Shown here piece after piece: positions 1-12,822 of a stretch of DNA of 64,000 nucleotides. Each line of letters opens with the position of its first letter. Positions within the stretch are counted from its first letter, which is position 1. Origin of the DNA: Ottelia alismoides (taxonomy: Eukaryota > Streptophyta > Magnoliopsida > Alismatales > Hydrocharitaceae); NCBI GenBank assembly GCA_037367405.1, contig JAZKJV010010537.1, positions 124,001-188,000 on the forward strand. The letters run 5' to 3'. A program made the translations under genes and the position numbers. Below the pieces are notes generated by a model that saw only the letters and a program-made list of their open reading frames with translations, had not been told where the DNA came from and made no database searches.

Positions 1-236
1 GAAACAGAGACTCATATGCCCTCCATCTAGAACAGGTCGACTACAACAATGTTTAGACCGTTAAAATTACCTATTCTAGATGGAGGTCATATGAGTCTCT
101 ATTTCTGATGAAATTCGAATGGCATATTGTAGGGATATATAGATGAATATACATGGTGATGTTTTGCAAAAAAATAAAAACTTACAGAAAAATAGGGACA
201 GGGCCAGCTATGTTGGTTGTCCCTAGGGGCCAGCCT
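1..236. mobile_element. Foldback MITE, family A, cut by window edge
   Basis: This is the right-hand part of a short non-coding inverted-repeat element whose left part lies outside the window. An inner stem (GAAACAGAGACTC followed by a GGTCGAC box and its complement) and an outer end of the GGAAAA...GGCTGGCCCC type match the copies at 408-746, 21656-22012 and 37954-38301. It encodes no protein. The assignment rests on direct comparison with those copies. Confidence 0.6.
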
Positions 237-246
237 TATTTTTTCC

Positions 247-272
247 ATATATATATATATATATATATATAT
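247..272. repeat. (AT)n microsatellite
   Basis: An uninterrupted AT dinucleotide run directly abuts the end of the preceding MITE. Confidence 0.9.
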
Positions 273-407
273 AATTCTAAAATCTAGATATACTATATAT
301 ATCTTATAATACTTATTATTATTACTTATAAAAACATATGTTATATTTAAAACCTTTAAAAAACAAAAAGGGTTGTTCCTTTATTTTATTATATATATAT
401 TTATTAT

Positions 408-746
408 GGGAAAATGGGGGAGCTAACTTGGCTCTCCCGGTCCCATTTTCCACAATTTTTATATTTTTAAAAAAATGCTTTCGTGTATTTTCATCATTAT
501 ATCACTATATTATATCATTCAAATTTCATGCAAAACAGAGACTCCTACGACATCCATTCAGATGGGGTCGACTTCAACAATTCTACGATCGTTAAAAAAT
601 GATTGTCTAGACTGAGGTTGTAGGAATCTCTGTTTCTTGCGAAACTTGAATGACATAATATAGGGATATAGTGATGAATTTACACGGATTTATTTTTAAA
701 AAAATAAAAAAATGGGGAAATGGGGCAGGGAGCCAGGGGCAGTCCC
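408..746. mobile_element. Foldback MITE, family A, with 9-bp TSD
   Basis: A complete 339-bp non-coding element. The ends are inverted repeats (GGGAAAATGGGG at the left; the reverse complement of the right end reads GGGACTGCCCC). The same 9 bp, ATTTATTAT, flank it at 399-407 and 747-755. A 9-bp TSD is typical of the Mutator superfamily, so this is probably a Mutator-type MITE. A second inverted repeat sits in the middle (around 533-560 and 610-640). It must rely on a transposase from elsewhere. Confidence 0.8.
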
Positions 747-755
747 ATTTATTAT

Positions 756-2800
756 ATATCATATCTATATTATTATATATAAGTATATAATACATCTAAA
801 AATAAAAAAGAAACTAAAAAATTGAAAAACATTAAAAAGAAAATTAAGATTAAAAATATAAAAAATATAAAACAATAAAAATCCATTAAAATTAAATAAT
901 ATTAAAAAATTATATGTAAATGTACAAAAACAATTATTATTTATTATTCATTAATAATAACTACCCCTGTCCAGTTTGCACACTGTGGTTCGACACTCTA
1001 CATACTTATACCCTATACATATATTTTGTAGAGTTAAAATAATAAATTTTGACCCGCATATTTCCATTGATTTATCATGCATTGTGGTTTAATTGGTTGA
1101 TTGATTGATTGAGATATGTGCTGAGTGTCGAGAGAGGGCCGATACAACGATTGTCGGATCTGACTTGTCGGACACTGCATGTTCCTCCAAGATCAGACGT
1201 TAGGCACCCCTGTCTCCATCTTCAACAGTAAACCATCCTCACAAAGAGATAAATTCTAATCATTGTTATTTGATATCGGTCACACAAGCTTCGTGGATAG
1301 TCTTTGGTCTTGGTCCGAATGAGACCTCATACTATCACTCTAAGGCAAGAATAATACCTTGGAGATGGGGTGGCTTCGTAGGCATGTGGTGCAATGCATC
1401 CTAACTAAGTTACCAGCACATCTATAACTTCACTTAACATACTGTAGTTTCGATTCCCTATTCAAATTTCAACCCGATAATCATTATGAACCGTCCAAGT
1501 CCACTACCCACGTGTAAGAGTCCACCGTGGTATAGAGCACGAGTCATGGCATATATTACCAAGATCATTCTTACAGTAGTCTGAATCATCATGACTAACC
1601 AATCCTCCTTATGCACCAGAGTTTTATATTTCATTCACAACTTCGTTTACCACATTTCCTATAACTCCTCTCTTAGTGCTTCACCCGAAATACTAACCAA
1701 TGTGGCATACATCAATCGGTACACGAGGTGAACAAGCGAAATACTAGACCACCAATCATGACTACTTGGCACACTCTCGAAGTACTAGACAAAAAGGCAT
1801 GCAAGTATTGAGGTCGAACACCGTCAGATTTGCACCCCGATGTGCCAAGCAACATGTCCTCCAACCGTCGCAAGTACATAACAACGGTTGGGATCGCGAC
1901 CATCTAAGCTTCTACCCGAGGCCCCAAGGGTGCATGCCCAATCCCTTGAAGTGCCTATTCCATCTACCCAACACCGTAAAAACTCACTTCTAACATAATT
2001 AAAGCAAGCATCCTGTTGGGGATTTAATTATTTAGTAATGTCATGTCATTATAAAGAGATCATTTGGGACCGTCACCGATGCTAACAATGTTTGATATTT
2101 GTATATGCATTTAATGGTCTCTCCATGATTTCACAGTTCTTCTATCCTACTGAGTTGCTGAATTAGTTGCATATGTGTTCTCAAACATAGCAACAATGCA
2201 GCAGTGCCTCAAAAGGACACCCTTTGCTGGAGTATACCTTATGTTGGTCTATCATAATATAACCATCTTATACGTATAATAAAATTTAGGTAACCAGCAA
2301 CAATCTTTGATGGATGAGTCTAAGTCTATCTGTATTCTCCGTAATAATCTCTTGACATACGAGATGCTTATACATTACTCCACTTTTCCTTAAGATTTTA
2401 GATGTTTCGGTGGCTTTGGATAAAGTTGATTGTTGGATTGGTGAGAATGGACTTCTATGTTGCCAATACCTTCTCATGGGTGTGTGTGGGGGTAGGAAAG
2501 GCTAATCTCAATCAGCACAAATCCCAATGCTTGGGCCCATTACCAAAAGAGAACTAGACCATGGGACTAGCTGGACATGGTGGTGTGGAGATCCAGATGA
2601 TACTTATTGAACTATCAAAATATCAAGTGGATAATTTGTTTCTATTTACACAAAGGCAAGATGCAGTGAGATAAAGAAGTGATAAAAATCAACTTCATGA
2701 AGTTTCATATAACAAATTATTGACTTTGTAATTTGCTTACAAGCAGCCAATCGGCGCGCCAATGTATGAAGGGGACATGGATAGTTTAGATCAAATATTA
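756..2800. other. Intergenic, no gene recognised
   Basis: AT-rich DNA up to about 960, then more mixed sequence. Short open frames occur but show no recognisable protein. The 960-2000 part has the texture of old LTR sequence, but I see no paired LTR, primer site or duplication to support that. A short GATT tandem run lies near 1097-1110. Confidence 0.5.
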
Positions 2801-2818
2801 TGCAAATTGTAGCTGCAA

Positions 2819-3240
2819 ATGAGTAAAAGTTGTCTGGAAAATTTTGAGAAGGTATCAAGAACATTCGAAATGAACGAAAGGATAAGAAAGGACACTAGTT
2901 TTGAGAATGCATCCGAGGTGAATGCGGAAAATGGTGGAAAGATGCCTGCATTGACTGCTAACTTGCTTGCAGAAGGGACAAGGCAGCACCAGAAAAAAAA
3001 TTTACTTAGAGAGAATTATGAATGTCTTCTTAGAAGATTACAGGCCCATGATACATCTATAATCAGAAGTTTGAATGTAATATTCCATCAGCATCTAAAT
3101 GGGAAGATAATTTGTTGATGTCATCTTCACTTGCTAGTTTGGTCGAAGAATTGGGAAGGCATAGCATGTTTACAGAATAGTTGAGCAGAAGTTATCATGA
3201 GTTAGCCACATCAGCACAAAAATTTAGAAGTGATATCCAT
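2819..3240 (+). pseudogene. Unrecognised protein gene relic
   Basis: A frame from 2819 to about 3060 gives roughly 80 residues rich in Asn, Glu and Lys. After an apparent frameshift near 3060 the neighbouring frame continues with plausible protein sequence (KWEDNLLMSSSLASLVEELG, then a stop at about 3177, then LSRSYHELATSAQKFRSDIH). The charged, amphipathic composition suggests a helical or coiled-coil segment of a former gene. I do not recognise the family. One frameshift and at least one stop argue that it is dead. It could also be one exon of a gene whose other parts are lost. Confidence 0.35.
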
Positions 3241-3244
3241 AGGG

Positions 3245-4440
3245 TATCCAATCCCTGACCCTCACAAGAAAAAATAATCTCAATCTGGATGTTGGATATT
3301 TCACATATACAAGAACATAGTCATGTGTTTATGACTGTAGCAGCTACATGATTAGTTGATTATAGATGCACAAAAAATCAAATCAATTCACCAGTAAACT
3401 TCCAACCCAGAGGCCGTTGGTATGGATTTGCTCCCTAATTCCCTTCACATCTTTTAAAGGGAGTTCACCCATTACTTCGAGAAGAAGAGAGCATGATCCA
3501 TGTGCTCTTGTACATCAGATCTTTGATTTCACAAAGGCATCTCCGCAAGATAATCCATGACGCAAGTACCCTCTACCTTGATGGGAGATCATGGATGTCA
3601 TCATATGATCCTCTATATCATATTCAAAATTTGATTGATCATTTCAAATCATATTCTTCTGATCAACCATTCCAACAGAAATCCAGTCTTATTTAATTAT
3701 AGATTGTGAAAATTGGATTCTTATTTTATTCATATTAAATTAATGTTTAATCCAATTTAACAAAAAAGAACGTGCTTGATATATATTTTAATATAGTATA
3801 TGCCTTCATAAGTACATATTTTTCTAATTTTAGTTGTTAGAGTACGCATTGACTTCCTCATGCTACCCTTCCTTGAAATAAGTCCAGCTAGATGTTCAGA
3901 TATGTTTAGAGGGAGCACTCCATTGCCTTATAAGGTGTAATCAGTTAACCACGTCAGCATACCCAAATTAGAACCTTTTTCGTAACAATTTGGAACAACA
4001 CAATTGAATTAACGTGTACTTGTGATTTTATCGATCTCTTGATCATGCATTATACCATATAATAATCTCTCACAGAAATATGAAATGAAACTCATTTTAA
4101 TTTCTACATTCCAAGATATCAAGCAAATATTTGTTTTTGCATCCAGATTATTTAATTACAATAATTGCAGTTCAAATTCATGTTTATCATGAAACAATCA
4201 TTCAAAATGTTATAGCCAACTTGAATATTTCTCTAAATTTACTTCAACAACTAATAAGGGCATATCACATATTTTTTTGATTTATTTTGAATGATAAAAT
4301 ATAAAAAAAAGTCAAGAAGATGATCATATTGTAAATTATTTGGGAACATTAAACAAAATGTTATGACCAATAAACAGATATAACCGATAATAATACTACA
4401 GATAAAACAAGCAAGCCACAGAACAAGAACAACCACAAGA
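3245..4440. other. Intergenic, nothing recognised
   Basis: AT-rich sequence with only short open frames and no recognised protein, paired repeat or RNA gene. Confidence 0.5.
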
Positions 4441-5235
4441 GACAAGGATTTCTATGTGGACACCTTACTAGAGAAAAACCACGAACTGAGTCACCTGGCT
4501 CAGGATTTACCAATTGATTGAGTCAATCAACTATTCCATTGTCTCGAGTTATTTCCCCATGGATAATTCACTCGTTTACAAGTGTTTTGTATTACACAGC
4601 AAAGTTTTTTCTCACAAATTGGATCAAATACCAAGTATTTTATACACCTTGGATCGAACACGGAGTTTTACAATACATTAGTAAAGCAAAGATTACAACA
4701 ATCTATAAAGCATTAAATATAAATAAGCAATGTGAATAATGGGACTAAGAAAATGCATGTGTAGTGAATAATTGAATTGCAAATTTAGTGTATGGACGAC
4801 TGAATCTCAAAATTTGATCTTGAAGTAGACAGCGCAAGAGACAACCTCGAATAAAGATTTAAGAGAGGGGGGGTTTGCTTTGGAATGCGTGTTCTCGATA
4901 ATGAGTCTAGGGTTTTATTTATAGGTGTGGAAGATGAGCTCTTAAAAATATAGCCTTGGATATGGAAATAAATCATCAAGATTTCATACACATGATCAAT
5001 CACACGAGGAAGGTGATCGATCATATTATGTTGATCGATCATGTAGATCAAGGTGATTGATCAAAATATAGATGTTAGAGGTTTTCATTCAAATTGTGAT
5101 TGATCATAAATGGCAGTTGGTCGATCAAGGGTGATCGATCAAATCAAGTGGGTCAATCGATCAGTAATGGTCGGTCAGGCCAAATAGGTTGATCGATTAG
5201 ATCAAGACTTTTGATCGATCATAATGGCTTGGACC
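4440..5235 (-). mobile_element. Copia-like LTR fragment with GATCGATCA cluster
   Basis: Read on the minus strand, this contains a TATA-type promoter sequence (CTATAAATAAAACCC, near 4915-4930) followed by a leader-like stretch, as in the U3/R part of an LTR. Upstream of that promoter (plus 4990-5220) are four exact copies of GATCGATCA and several one-base variants. The segment at 47990-49144 has the same arrangement in the other orientation (TATAAAAGGAGCC with GATCGATCA copies upstream). No coding sequence remains and the ends are not defined. Confidence 0.4.
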
Positions 5236-5565
5236 TAATATGCCTACATGATACACATGCATGCATTTTGAGACTTTTTACATATGTTTATTACAAAAAT
5301 CTTCCTTCTTCACTTTATCTACAACTTTCAGCTTGTCCATGGTTTTTATGCTTTATACCTGGAGTGTACTTGCCATGAAATCTGCAGAGCTATATATACT
5401 CACAAAGATTTGTTGTCATCAAAAAATGATGCAATTAGTATGCAATCAAGATACTAATACATATAATCTTCTGACCCTACTCGACTAGATATCGAATATC
5501 TTGGGTTCTCGGATTTGGAATAGCATGAAATAAATTCTTATAGTTTGATGGTTTGATTTATGATA

Positions 5566-5753
5566 TTTATAAAAGTTGGGAAAATTACATCCGTACCCAC
5601 AGATGGAAAAATTGCAAAGACATCATGCCATCACATCGTGGCACGGAGTGAGGGGAAAGCTGACCCTATTAGCCTTCAAATTTGTGAATATGAACCTAAG
5701 ATATTAGAAAAATGGCATTTATACCTATGGATGGGAAAATTGCATCAGTACCC
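5566..5753. mobile_element. MITE family B, left part, split by a solo LTR
   Basis: A non-coding stretch containing GGAAAATTACATCCGTACCC and GATGGAAAAATTGC. The same words return in inverted form at 8613-8745. The two parts flank the solo LTR at 5754-8612, which apparently landed inside this small foldback element. Confidence 0.55.
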
Positions 5754-8612
5754 TGATGAACGTGAAAATCACCTCTTTAAAAGTTAGTAATTGTCGTAGT
5801 ATAGGAGGCAAATTCAGTTCAGCAAAAAGCACAATCTTTGAATGTTGTGGAATATTTATACTTGTCAAGTCTACCAAGGTCGAACACAGGGACACGAGCT
5901 ACTTTAATCTATCTATCGAATTTTGATCAATTAAGATGTATGTGTGAATAAATCCTCATTTTCAGGTCTTCGTGTAGATGTAGAATGAATTGTACGTCAA
6001 ACAATGTAAATAATGATGCATGCATTTTTTCGGATTTTTCAATGCAATTGTAAGATTATGCATGAAAATAATGCATAATGTATGAATAAGTGCAAATGAT
6101 AATCGTGCAGATGATGGATTACAAAAACACCCTAGAGAAAAATGAGCATACTATATGATTCTATTTTAAGAGTCATTTTGAGCATAAAAATACGAGCAAC
6201 CATCTATTAGCGGCAGAGAAATATAGAGCAGAAGAAACTATATAACATTAAAATTCGTCATATTTCATTTGGTATCAGATGAGAAAAATAACAGAGCCAA
6301 TAGATAGATGATGAAATAAGGAACAAAATAACACTGAAATCATGCAATTTGGATCTACGATGCTCAAGTTATGAAAGAAACAATGCAGTGGCATAAATGT
6401 GATAAAAATGCAAGAAATAAAAGGAGAAATAATTACAAATAGGTCCCTGGAGGGATCTATTTGCAATTTGCAAAAATCAGCGGGGCTCCTTTGTAATTTC
6501 TCCATTGCACATAGGGGTAAAAGTGTAATTCCGGAAACCTGCGAGGGCATCCTTGTAAAATACCCAGGCGTGCACATGAGGCAACCGCTTGGGGACCAAA
6601 ATGAAAATTTGAAAAAGTCTAGGGTCTTCTCTGCAATTTGTCCAGGCCCTCACGTGCGATGCACGTGAGGGGGGCCAGGCTAGGGGTCGTCGTAGGCTCG
6701 GGCCACATGGCATCTGATGGTGGCTTGGCTCAAGGTTCGGTGGACCCAAGCTTAGAGGGTTGGTAGGAGGCTCGGGCCAGCCACGTGGCGTCACAAGGGT
6801 CGTCCGATCGAAACGATCGGACTGTATATGTATCTCATCCGTCCGTCGTTGGTCACCAGAGAAGGTGGGGCTCCAGTGACCTACTGGGATCTCCTCCGTG
6901 CACCCAATGCTCGCCTGAAGGTCGGAGAAGAAGGCAGAGGGGCTAAGGTGCTGAAGGTGTGGCGAGGCTCCATCATCGTCTGGAGGAGCAAGGCGGAGGG
7001 AGGTCGTCAGAGGCAGTGCAGTAGATCGGAGCAGAACTATTTGTTCTGTCCATAGAAGTCCTGCAAGGATAGGTGATAGCCGAAGCAAGTGGTGCATGTG
7101 TGTGTGAGGTGAACGAAATGAGACCATGTGTGCTGCGGAGAAGGTGGAGGGCCGAGGCTCCATCTCCGGCAGACTGGAGAGAGAATGGGTCAAAGTGGTT
7201 GGAGGTCTGGAGACGGGAAGAGGGTGAACGGAAGTGTTGGCGTGAGGGTAGGTGGTCTGGCGGAGACGATAGGATGATCGGTGGAAGGTGGAAGTGATCA
7301 GAGGTGACGGGAAAATTAAGAGAAAAAGGTAAAGAAAATGTAGAGAAGAAGACCTGGAGGTCGGAGAGGAATACAATGAGTGAATAGTCTTGGGCTGAGC
7401 GCCTGGGAGGCGCTCCGGTCATCGCTCTACATGCGCAGCCGGTGCATAGAGCTCGAGCTACCGCCGGTGGTGACGGAGCTGACATGGCAGAGGCGCCATG
7501 GATTACACTTGGAGTCTAGGTCGTCGTTGCCTCGACACCGCCCTCCGCTATCACCGGAGGGCGGGGGAAGCTGGGCCTAAGACCCGTAGGTTGGTGGATG
7601 AAGGTGACAGAGGGTGAAGGGTTCGATTTTATAGGGGAATGATCCAGCTATTTCGTGGTGGTGAGAGGGGCTTTGAACGGTAGTAGGAATGATGAAGGAG
7701 TGATACGGGGGTAATGAAGTCTACGCGAGGAAGGTGGATCTGGGGGTGTCATGCTGGTGGAGTTACGAGAGGGAGAGGTGATCGGACATACCTTCCAAAA
7801 TAGGAAGGGGGTAGAGCGGACGCGAGGTGAAACGACTGGAGGGACATACCTTCCAAAATAGGAATGAGGCGTGGTTGAATGGTTAGGATGAGACCTGAGG
7901 GTTTATCTTACGGTGGGGGGTGATCTGGTGACGTGGAGAGCGGAGAGGTGTAGGATGAGAAGCAATCGAGTGGTCTAGGAGAGAGCGGAAGCGGGTGGTG
8001 AGGATCCGACCTGGGAGAAGATCAGATGGCTGGGAGTGGAGCGGGAGCAGGCGGACACGATGGAGGCGGGCAGCGAGGATCAGACGGCCCAGGAGGGGTC
8101 AGGTGTCAGAGAGAGGATGATGCCACGTGGGCGGCCCAGAGGGCGCCACGTGGTTGCACCAGAAAAATCAAAAAATGCAAAAATAAAGAAAAATATAAAA
8201 GAATTAGTTAGAGGCAAAATTAGAAAAATACAAAACATGAAAGCTGTAGATCTCAATGAGATCTACAAGTTTCATGTGGGACAAAAATCCAAAAAAGTTC
8301 ATTTGTACAAAAGTAATTTTGGGGGGTATTTTTGAGGGGTTAAAAACATTGATTTGAGATTTTGACATTTTTTGTAATTTTTTTAGTTCTTTTAAGGGTT
8401 AGGAAAATTATAGACAAGTGTTTAACCTAATTTTTATGGGTTTCTTAATGAGGAGACAATTACAAAGTATGTAGTAGTAATTAAATACAATAATTATAGG
8501 TTAATTATACATAATACAAGATAATAATGAGGAATTATTGGTGGTTTTTATTGGATTATTTGAGCTAGGGGATTAAGAATTGATTTTAGCATGATGAATA
8601 CGAGTACCATCA
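5754..8612 (-). mobile_element. Solo LTR of gypsy-type family 1, in a MITE
   Basis: A 2859-bp block starting TGATGAACGTGAAAATCACC and ending ...ACCATCA. It resembles the LTRs at 49145-52345 and 61336-63682 at both ends (for example the shared stretch AAGTCTACCAAGGTCGAACA near its start). Flanking 5-mers are TACCC (5749-5753) and TACCT (8613-8617), a TSD with one change. There is no primer site or internal region, so it is a solo LTR, the usual product of LTR-LTR recombination. Orientation follows the element at 49145-63682. The middle (about 6660-8160) is GC-rich; the long open frames there (for example minus 6477-7376) are low-complexity and not credible genes. Confidence 0.75.
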
Positions 8613-8745
8613 TACCTATGGATGGAAAAATTGCAAAGACATTCGTGCCACCACAAGGTGGCATGGTGTCTTCGCAATTTTTCCATCCGTGAGTACGGAT
8701 GCAATTTTCCCATCCATGGTTACGGATGCAATTTTCCTACAAGGG
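8613..8745. mobile_element. MITE family B, right part
   Basis: Right half of the MITE interrupted at 5754. It contains a hairpin (GCAAAGACATTCGTGCCACC against GGTGGCATGGTGTCTTCGC) and terminal words complementary to 5566-5620. No coding sequence. Confidence 0.55.
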
Positions 8746-9077
8746 TCAACGTTCCTCTATGATAGGAAAATAGTAACTAAAAATTCATAATTACAGTTGT
8801 TAAATTCATGCAAAAACAACACAATGCGCGAACTTTTCGTATCTGAATCATCACCTGATCATATCCAACTATTGGTCTGACTTTTTGGGACCATATTTAT
8901 ATATTAAAAACATGTTTTTAAACCTCAAAATAGGTTCATAACATGGATTAATAGTGGCAACATCAAATATTTGCAAAAATAATTCAGAATCGCACAATCG
9001 TGGAAAATAATGTTCCTGCAATTTGATATACATGGCCTTTTCTTCCTAGAACTTTGGATCATATCTAAGATCTCTAA

Positions 9078-9093
9078 CCTAGATCTGATACCA
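9078..9093 (-). other. Primer-binding site, tRNA-iMet type
   Basis: On the minus strand this reads TGGTATCAGATCTAGG, the usual form of a primer-binding site complementary to initiator tRNA-Met in plant Copia elements. Two bases to its right, at 9096, begins TGAAGGGAGG, which would be the complement of an LTR end (...CCTTCA). This marks the edge of a minus-strand Copia-type element. Confidence 0.5.
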
Positions 9094-9095
9094 CT

Positions 9096-9700
9096 TGAAG
9101 GGAGGTGCATAGGCCTGGCACAACACAGAAGCATGCGGATTGGATCATGACATGTCGTACGAATCACGATAGCATCATAATTTAAAAAATATATATATTT
9201 CAATGAATTTACATGGATTGGGATCTATTCTCAATCCGTTCCATCAAGATCAGACATGTCTTTGAAGGGTGGTCATGATATTTAAGTCTCTAAAGTATGA
9301 TACCTCATATCTCAAGTCTGATCCAATGGAAATAGCACTTGCAAGCGCGAGGATGAACTATGTGCTTCCCGCAATCCAACGATGAATATGTCCACATTCC
9401 ATATTTTGACGTATGAAAACCTCTTCCTTCTTCTTGAGCATGAAGCATCGATGAGAAAGATCCTCCACGTAGGATTGGTCAAACCAATCCGGCAGCATAA
9501 CGGTAGGCATCGCCACGAGGGGACGACATGGATGTGTATGTCATCAACCCTAGAGCAGTGTGATGGCTATAAACGGGAAAATGAGTAGGGCCTCGATTAG
9601 AGAGAGAGAGAGAGACTAATGCTTTCAACTCTTTAAATCTACTTATTAAGGAAGGCATGCTCTTCCTCTCCGTTTATGCATGTTTGGATTGTCGGGATGG
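9096..9700 (-). mobile_element. Copia-type LTR remnant
   Basis: Non-coding sequence adjacent to the primer-binding site at 9078-9093, in the position of the 5' LTR of a minus-strand element. A (GA)n run lies at about 9600-9615. The right end is not defined and no partner LTR was seen, so the extent is approximate. Confidence 0.35.
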
Positions 9701-10206
9701 TGATCTTATTTGTTTAATCAATTGTTAGGATTGAAGGAGTTCACAACTACCTTCAAGATATTTGTTAGGGTGAGAGTTGACAACAATTATCAACTTAATT
9801 GTGCATTTAATTCTTTCATCAATTTAATAAATAAATAAATAAATAACAAAAAGAATAATATGAGGCTCTCTAAATTGGTGAGGACGAGCACCTGGTTGCA
9901 ACAACTATGGTTGTCTCCCCCTTTTTAGGAGCTCTTTTATTTTTTATCTTTTTATTGTTATCATGGTTGTAGTATTTCAACAATCATATTATTATTTGTT
10001 TATTAATTTCAAAATTCTATTATCATTAAATAATTCCATATTATTTGTGGTAATTGTAAGTAGGTCATTGACAAATACGAATCATATTAATATGTCCAAA
10101 ACAAAATGTAAATCATATTTACATTTATGGTATAATGTGAATCCAATTCACATTAAAATTGTAAATCATATTCATAATTAAGTATCAATATGACAGTGTG
10201 CATCTT
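9700..10206. other. AT-rich intergenic with short TAAA repeat
   Basis: No gene is seen. A short (TAAA)n tract lies at 9826-9846. The last five bases (ATCTT, 10202-10206) form the left target duplication of the following retroelement. Confidence 0.5.
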
Positions 10207-12820
10207 TGATGAGTCCCATATTCATCTACATTATTTATCTTTATTATCTCTCTAGCGTAAGAAAACCAATAAAATTTACTAACAATTAACCCTAATTATT
10301 AATCATTATGATGTATATAAATAACCCTAATTATTGTGTATTAATAACCTTATTATTTTACCTATATTTCCTGTGTTTATTATTTATTAAAAATCAAATA
10401 AAAATAGATTAATATTATACATAATTAATTTTGACATAATTTATAAAATAAAAATCAAAAAAATAAGAAAAGAAATTAAAATAAGTAATCTATCACTTTA
10501 AATTACTTGCAAAAATATTTACTTTATATAGTTGACTTATTATCTCTTTGAATATAAAAGTTATAGATCTCATTAATGTCTACAACTTTCATGTTCATCA
10601 CTTATCCTAATTCAGCTCCTATCTATTTCTTTTTTATTTTATTTGATTTAATTCTTTTATTTGAATCCCGATTGGGCCACGTGGCCCAGTCACACTGAGC
10701 CACATCGCCATCCTTTTTATCCTTACCCGGCTTCATTCACAACCGTCTGATCTTGATAGATCACAATTGTGATTGTGTCACTCCCATTTCCATTAGGACC
10801 TTCTGATCGATCTGATCAGAGAGATCCTAGCCTTCCATCCGTTCTCCTTCATCTGCCCTTGGATTGCATCCATCGGATGATTGGTGGATCATCCCTAACC
10901 TCCGTCCAACCTCCTCCAAAGGGTACAAAACTGCTCAACTCCCCATGTTTCCCCCCATTTCACCAACTCCTCACGCTTAGCTCTTCTTCAATATGACGAA
11001 ACCAATTGCTAGCCCTTGCATCTCTATTTTTCACCAGTTGATCTCTTACCTCCATAGACACCACATGCACTCATGAGGGCAGTTGAAACCACCACCTTGG
11101 ATCAGCAACCTCCGCCTTCTTCTTTCTTCAAATAAACCACCCTCGTCATCATTAATGGTTGTCCACCCTTGAGTGAAGGAGTCCCTAGCCATCCCTCTTC
11201 TTCGTGATAGGAATAAAGAGGTTGACCGTGTGATAGTGAAGATCTATCTTCCAGTGTTGACCCTTGATCGATGGAAAGCATGTCCACGACCCTCGCACAG
11301 TCGTTGAGCTTCTCGGCGTTGTTGTCGGGGTATGAAGCAATGACCAGACACTTCGAGCGTCACCCCCAAGCCACCTCCTCCATCCCGATGACATGGAGAA
11401 AACCACGGAAAATAGGTCTAGGTAGTATTCTTTCTTTGATTTTTCTTGGCTTGTATATATGTTTTCACTCGAACTCGAACACCCTCCGACATTTGTCGAA
11501 CATCATTGATGTCCACTGAAGCCACCACTCATAATCTCCCCAACTCCGCACTTCTTTCCACCAAAACCATTTCTTCTCCGATGACCTGGAGAAGGACCCA
11601 CTAGGACCTTCATCTTCTCCACGCTTTGGCCCTTCATCTCATCCACCAACCGCATGTATACATTGTACTTTGCTTCGGCTATCTATATCTAACTTTGCAG
11701 GTCAATCAAGCTTTCAATGATCGGAAAATTTGAGAATATATCTTTTCCTTTTTCATTACCAATGAAGCTTCATCAAAACAGAGATTCAGACTTTATCGGA
11801 GCATCTATTGGTCGCTCTCACCTTCGCCACCTTACAAGGTGGTGGGACCTTTCGAAAACCCAGAGTAGCCAGGAGGAGATGGACTGACCTTGTCGGAGTC
11901 CATTTACATATCATCGCTTACGGTGAGGTTCTTCTGAGGAGAAGGTACAGATGCCTTTGGATGACCCCAATTTGGGGATAATCTGACGGTCCAATAGTAG
12001 CCACATCATCGACCCGGAACCTACAGCCTTGGACACTCCAAGCTGCCAGCTGAAGCATAGCATATGACACGTGGGAGGAACCACACGCCTCGCCATCGAA
12101 CCTTGAGCCGCACGTGGCTTACATGTGCGGTGATAGGTTATTTGCAGTCAACCCCAGCCGACTTTTCACGTTTGCAAAAAAACCCCTCTGGGAGGTTTTC
12201 AATCAATTAAGCAGGCGGTTTTTGTTAATTACATTTTACTCCCTATAAGGACATATTTGTGAAGATTTTATTTATGTTTTTTATTGCTCTTATGCAACTG
12301 GTTTGTATGTTGAATAACCGGAGCATATGATCTGCAATTGATGTGATTTCACTTGCATTGCGAAGCTAGTTCAGTTCTCTTCAATAAAGAATCTTAATTC
12401 TCTGATTTGATATCTAATTAATGATCTATTTATCATAGATTATATAAGTGTTTTTTGATGCAAATCTAAGGGCATAGATTATGTATTTATTTATTCTCAT
12501 TCTATTCATTTTGTTAATAAATTAATTTATATAACAAATGCATTTATTTTGAAAATGCATGCACATTCATATCATTTTATAATGCATTTATTTTGTGTTT
12601 TGTCCTTTTCACCTAGATAATATAAGTGTCGCATAACATAGATATTAAAGCCTGGATAATCATACTAATAGCTCATGTCCCTGTGTTCAACCTTAGACTT
12701 TCCCAAGTATAAATTTAAGACGAGAACTCTTCGCAGAGATACTCTCTTAGTTTTGAGTGATTGTTGATTGGCATGTGCTACAACGAGTGCATGTTATATT
12801 AGCTAATTAACGATCCATCA
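10207..12820 (+). repeat. 5' LTR of the 10.2-kb element
   Basis: Begins TGATGAGTCC and ends ATCCATCA. It matches 16170-18866 along its length, for example GATCAGAGAGATCC and GGGTTGCAAAACTGC-like blocks near 10820-10930 and 16770-16880. Open frames inside it are not conserved as proteins between the two LTRs. Confidence 0.85.
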
Positions 12821-12822
12821 GA

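Noticed and set aside
6477..7376. 299-codon minus-strand frame
   Set aside because: It sits in the GC-rich island of a solo LTR, has no recognisable domain and is not kept in the related LTRs.
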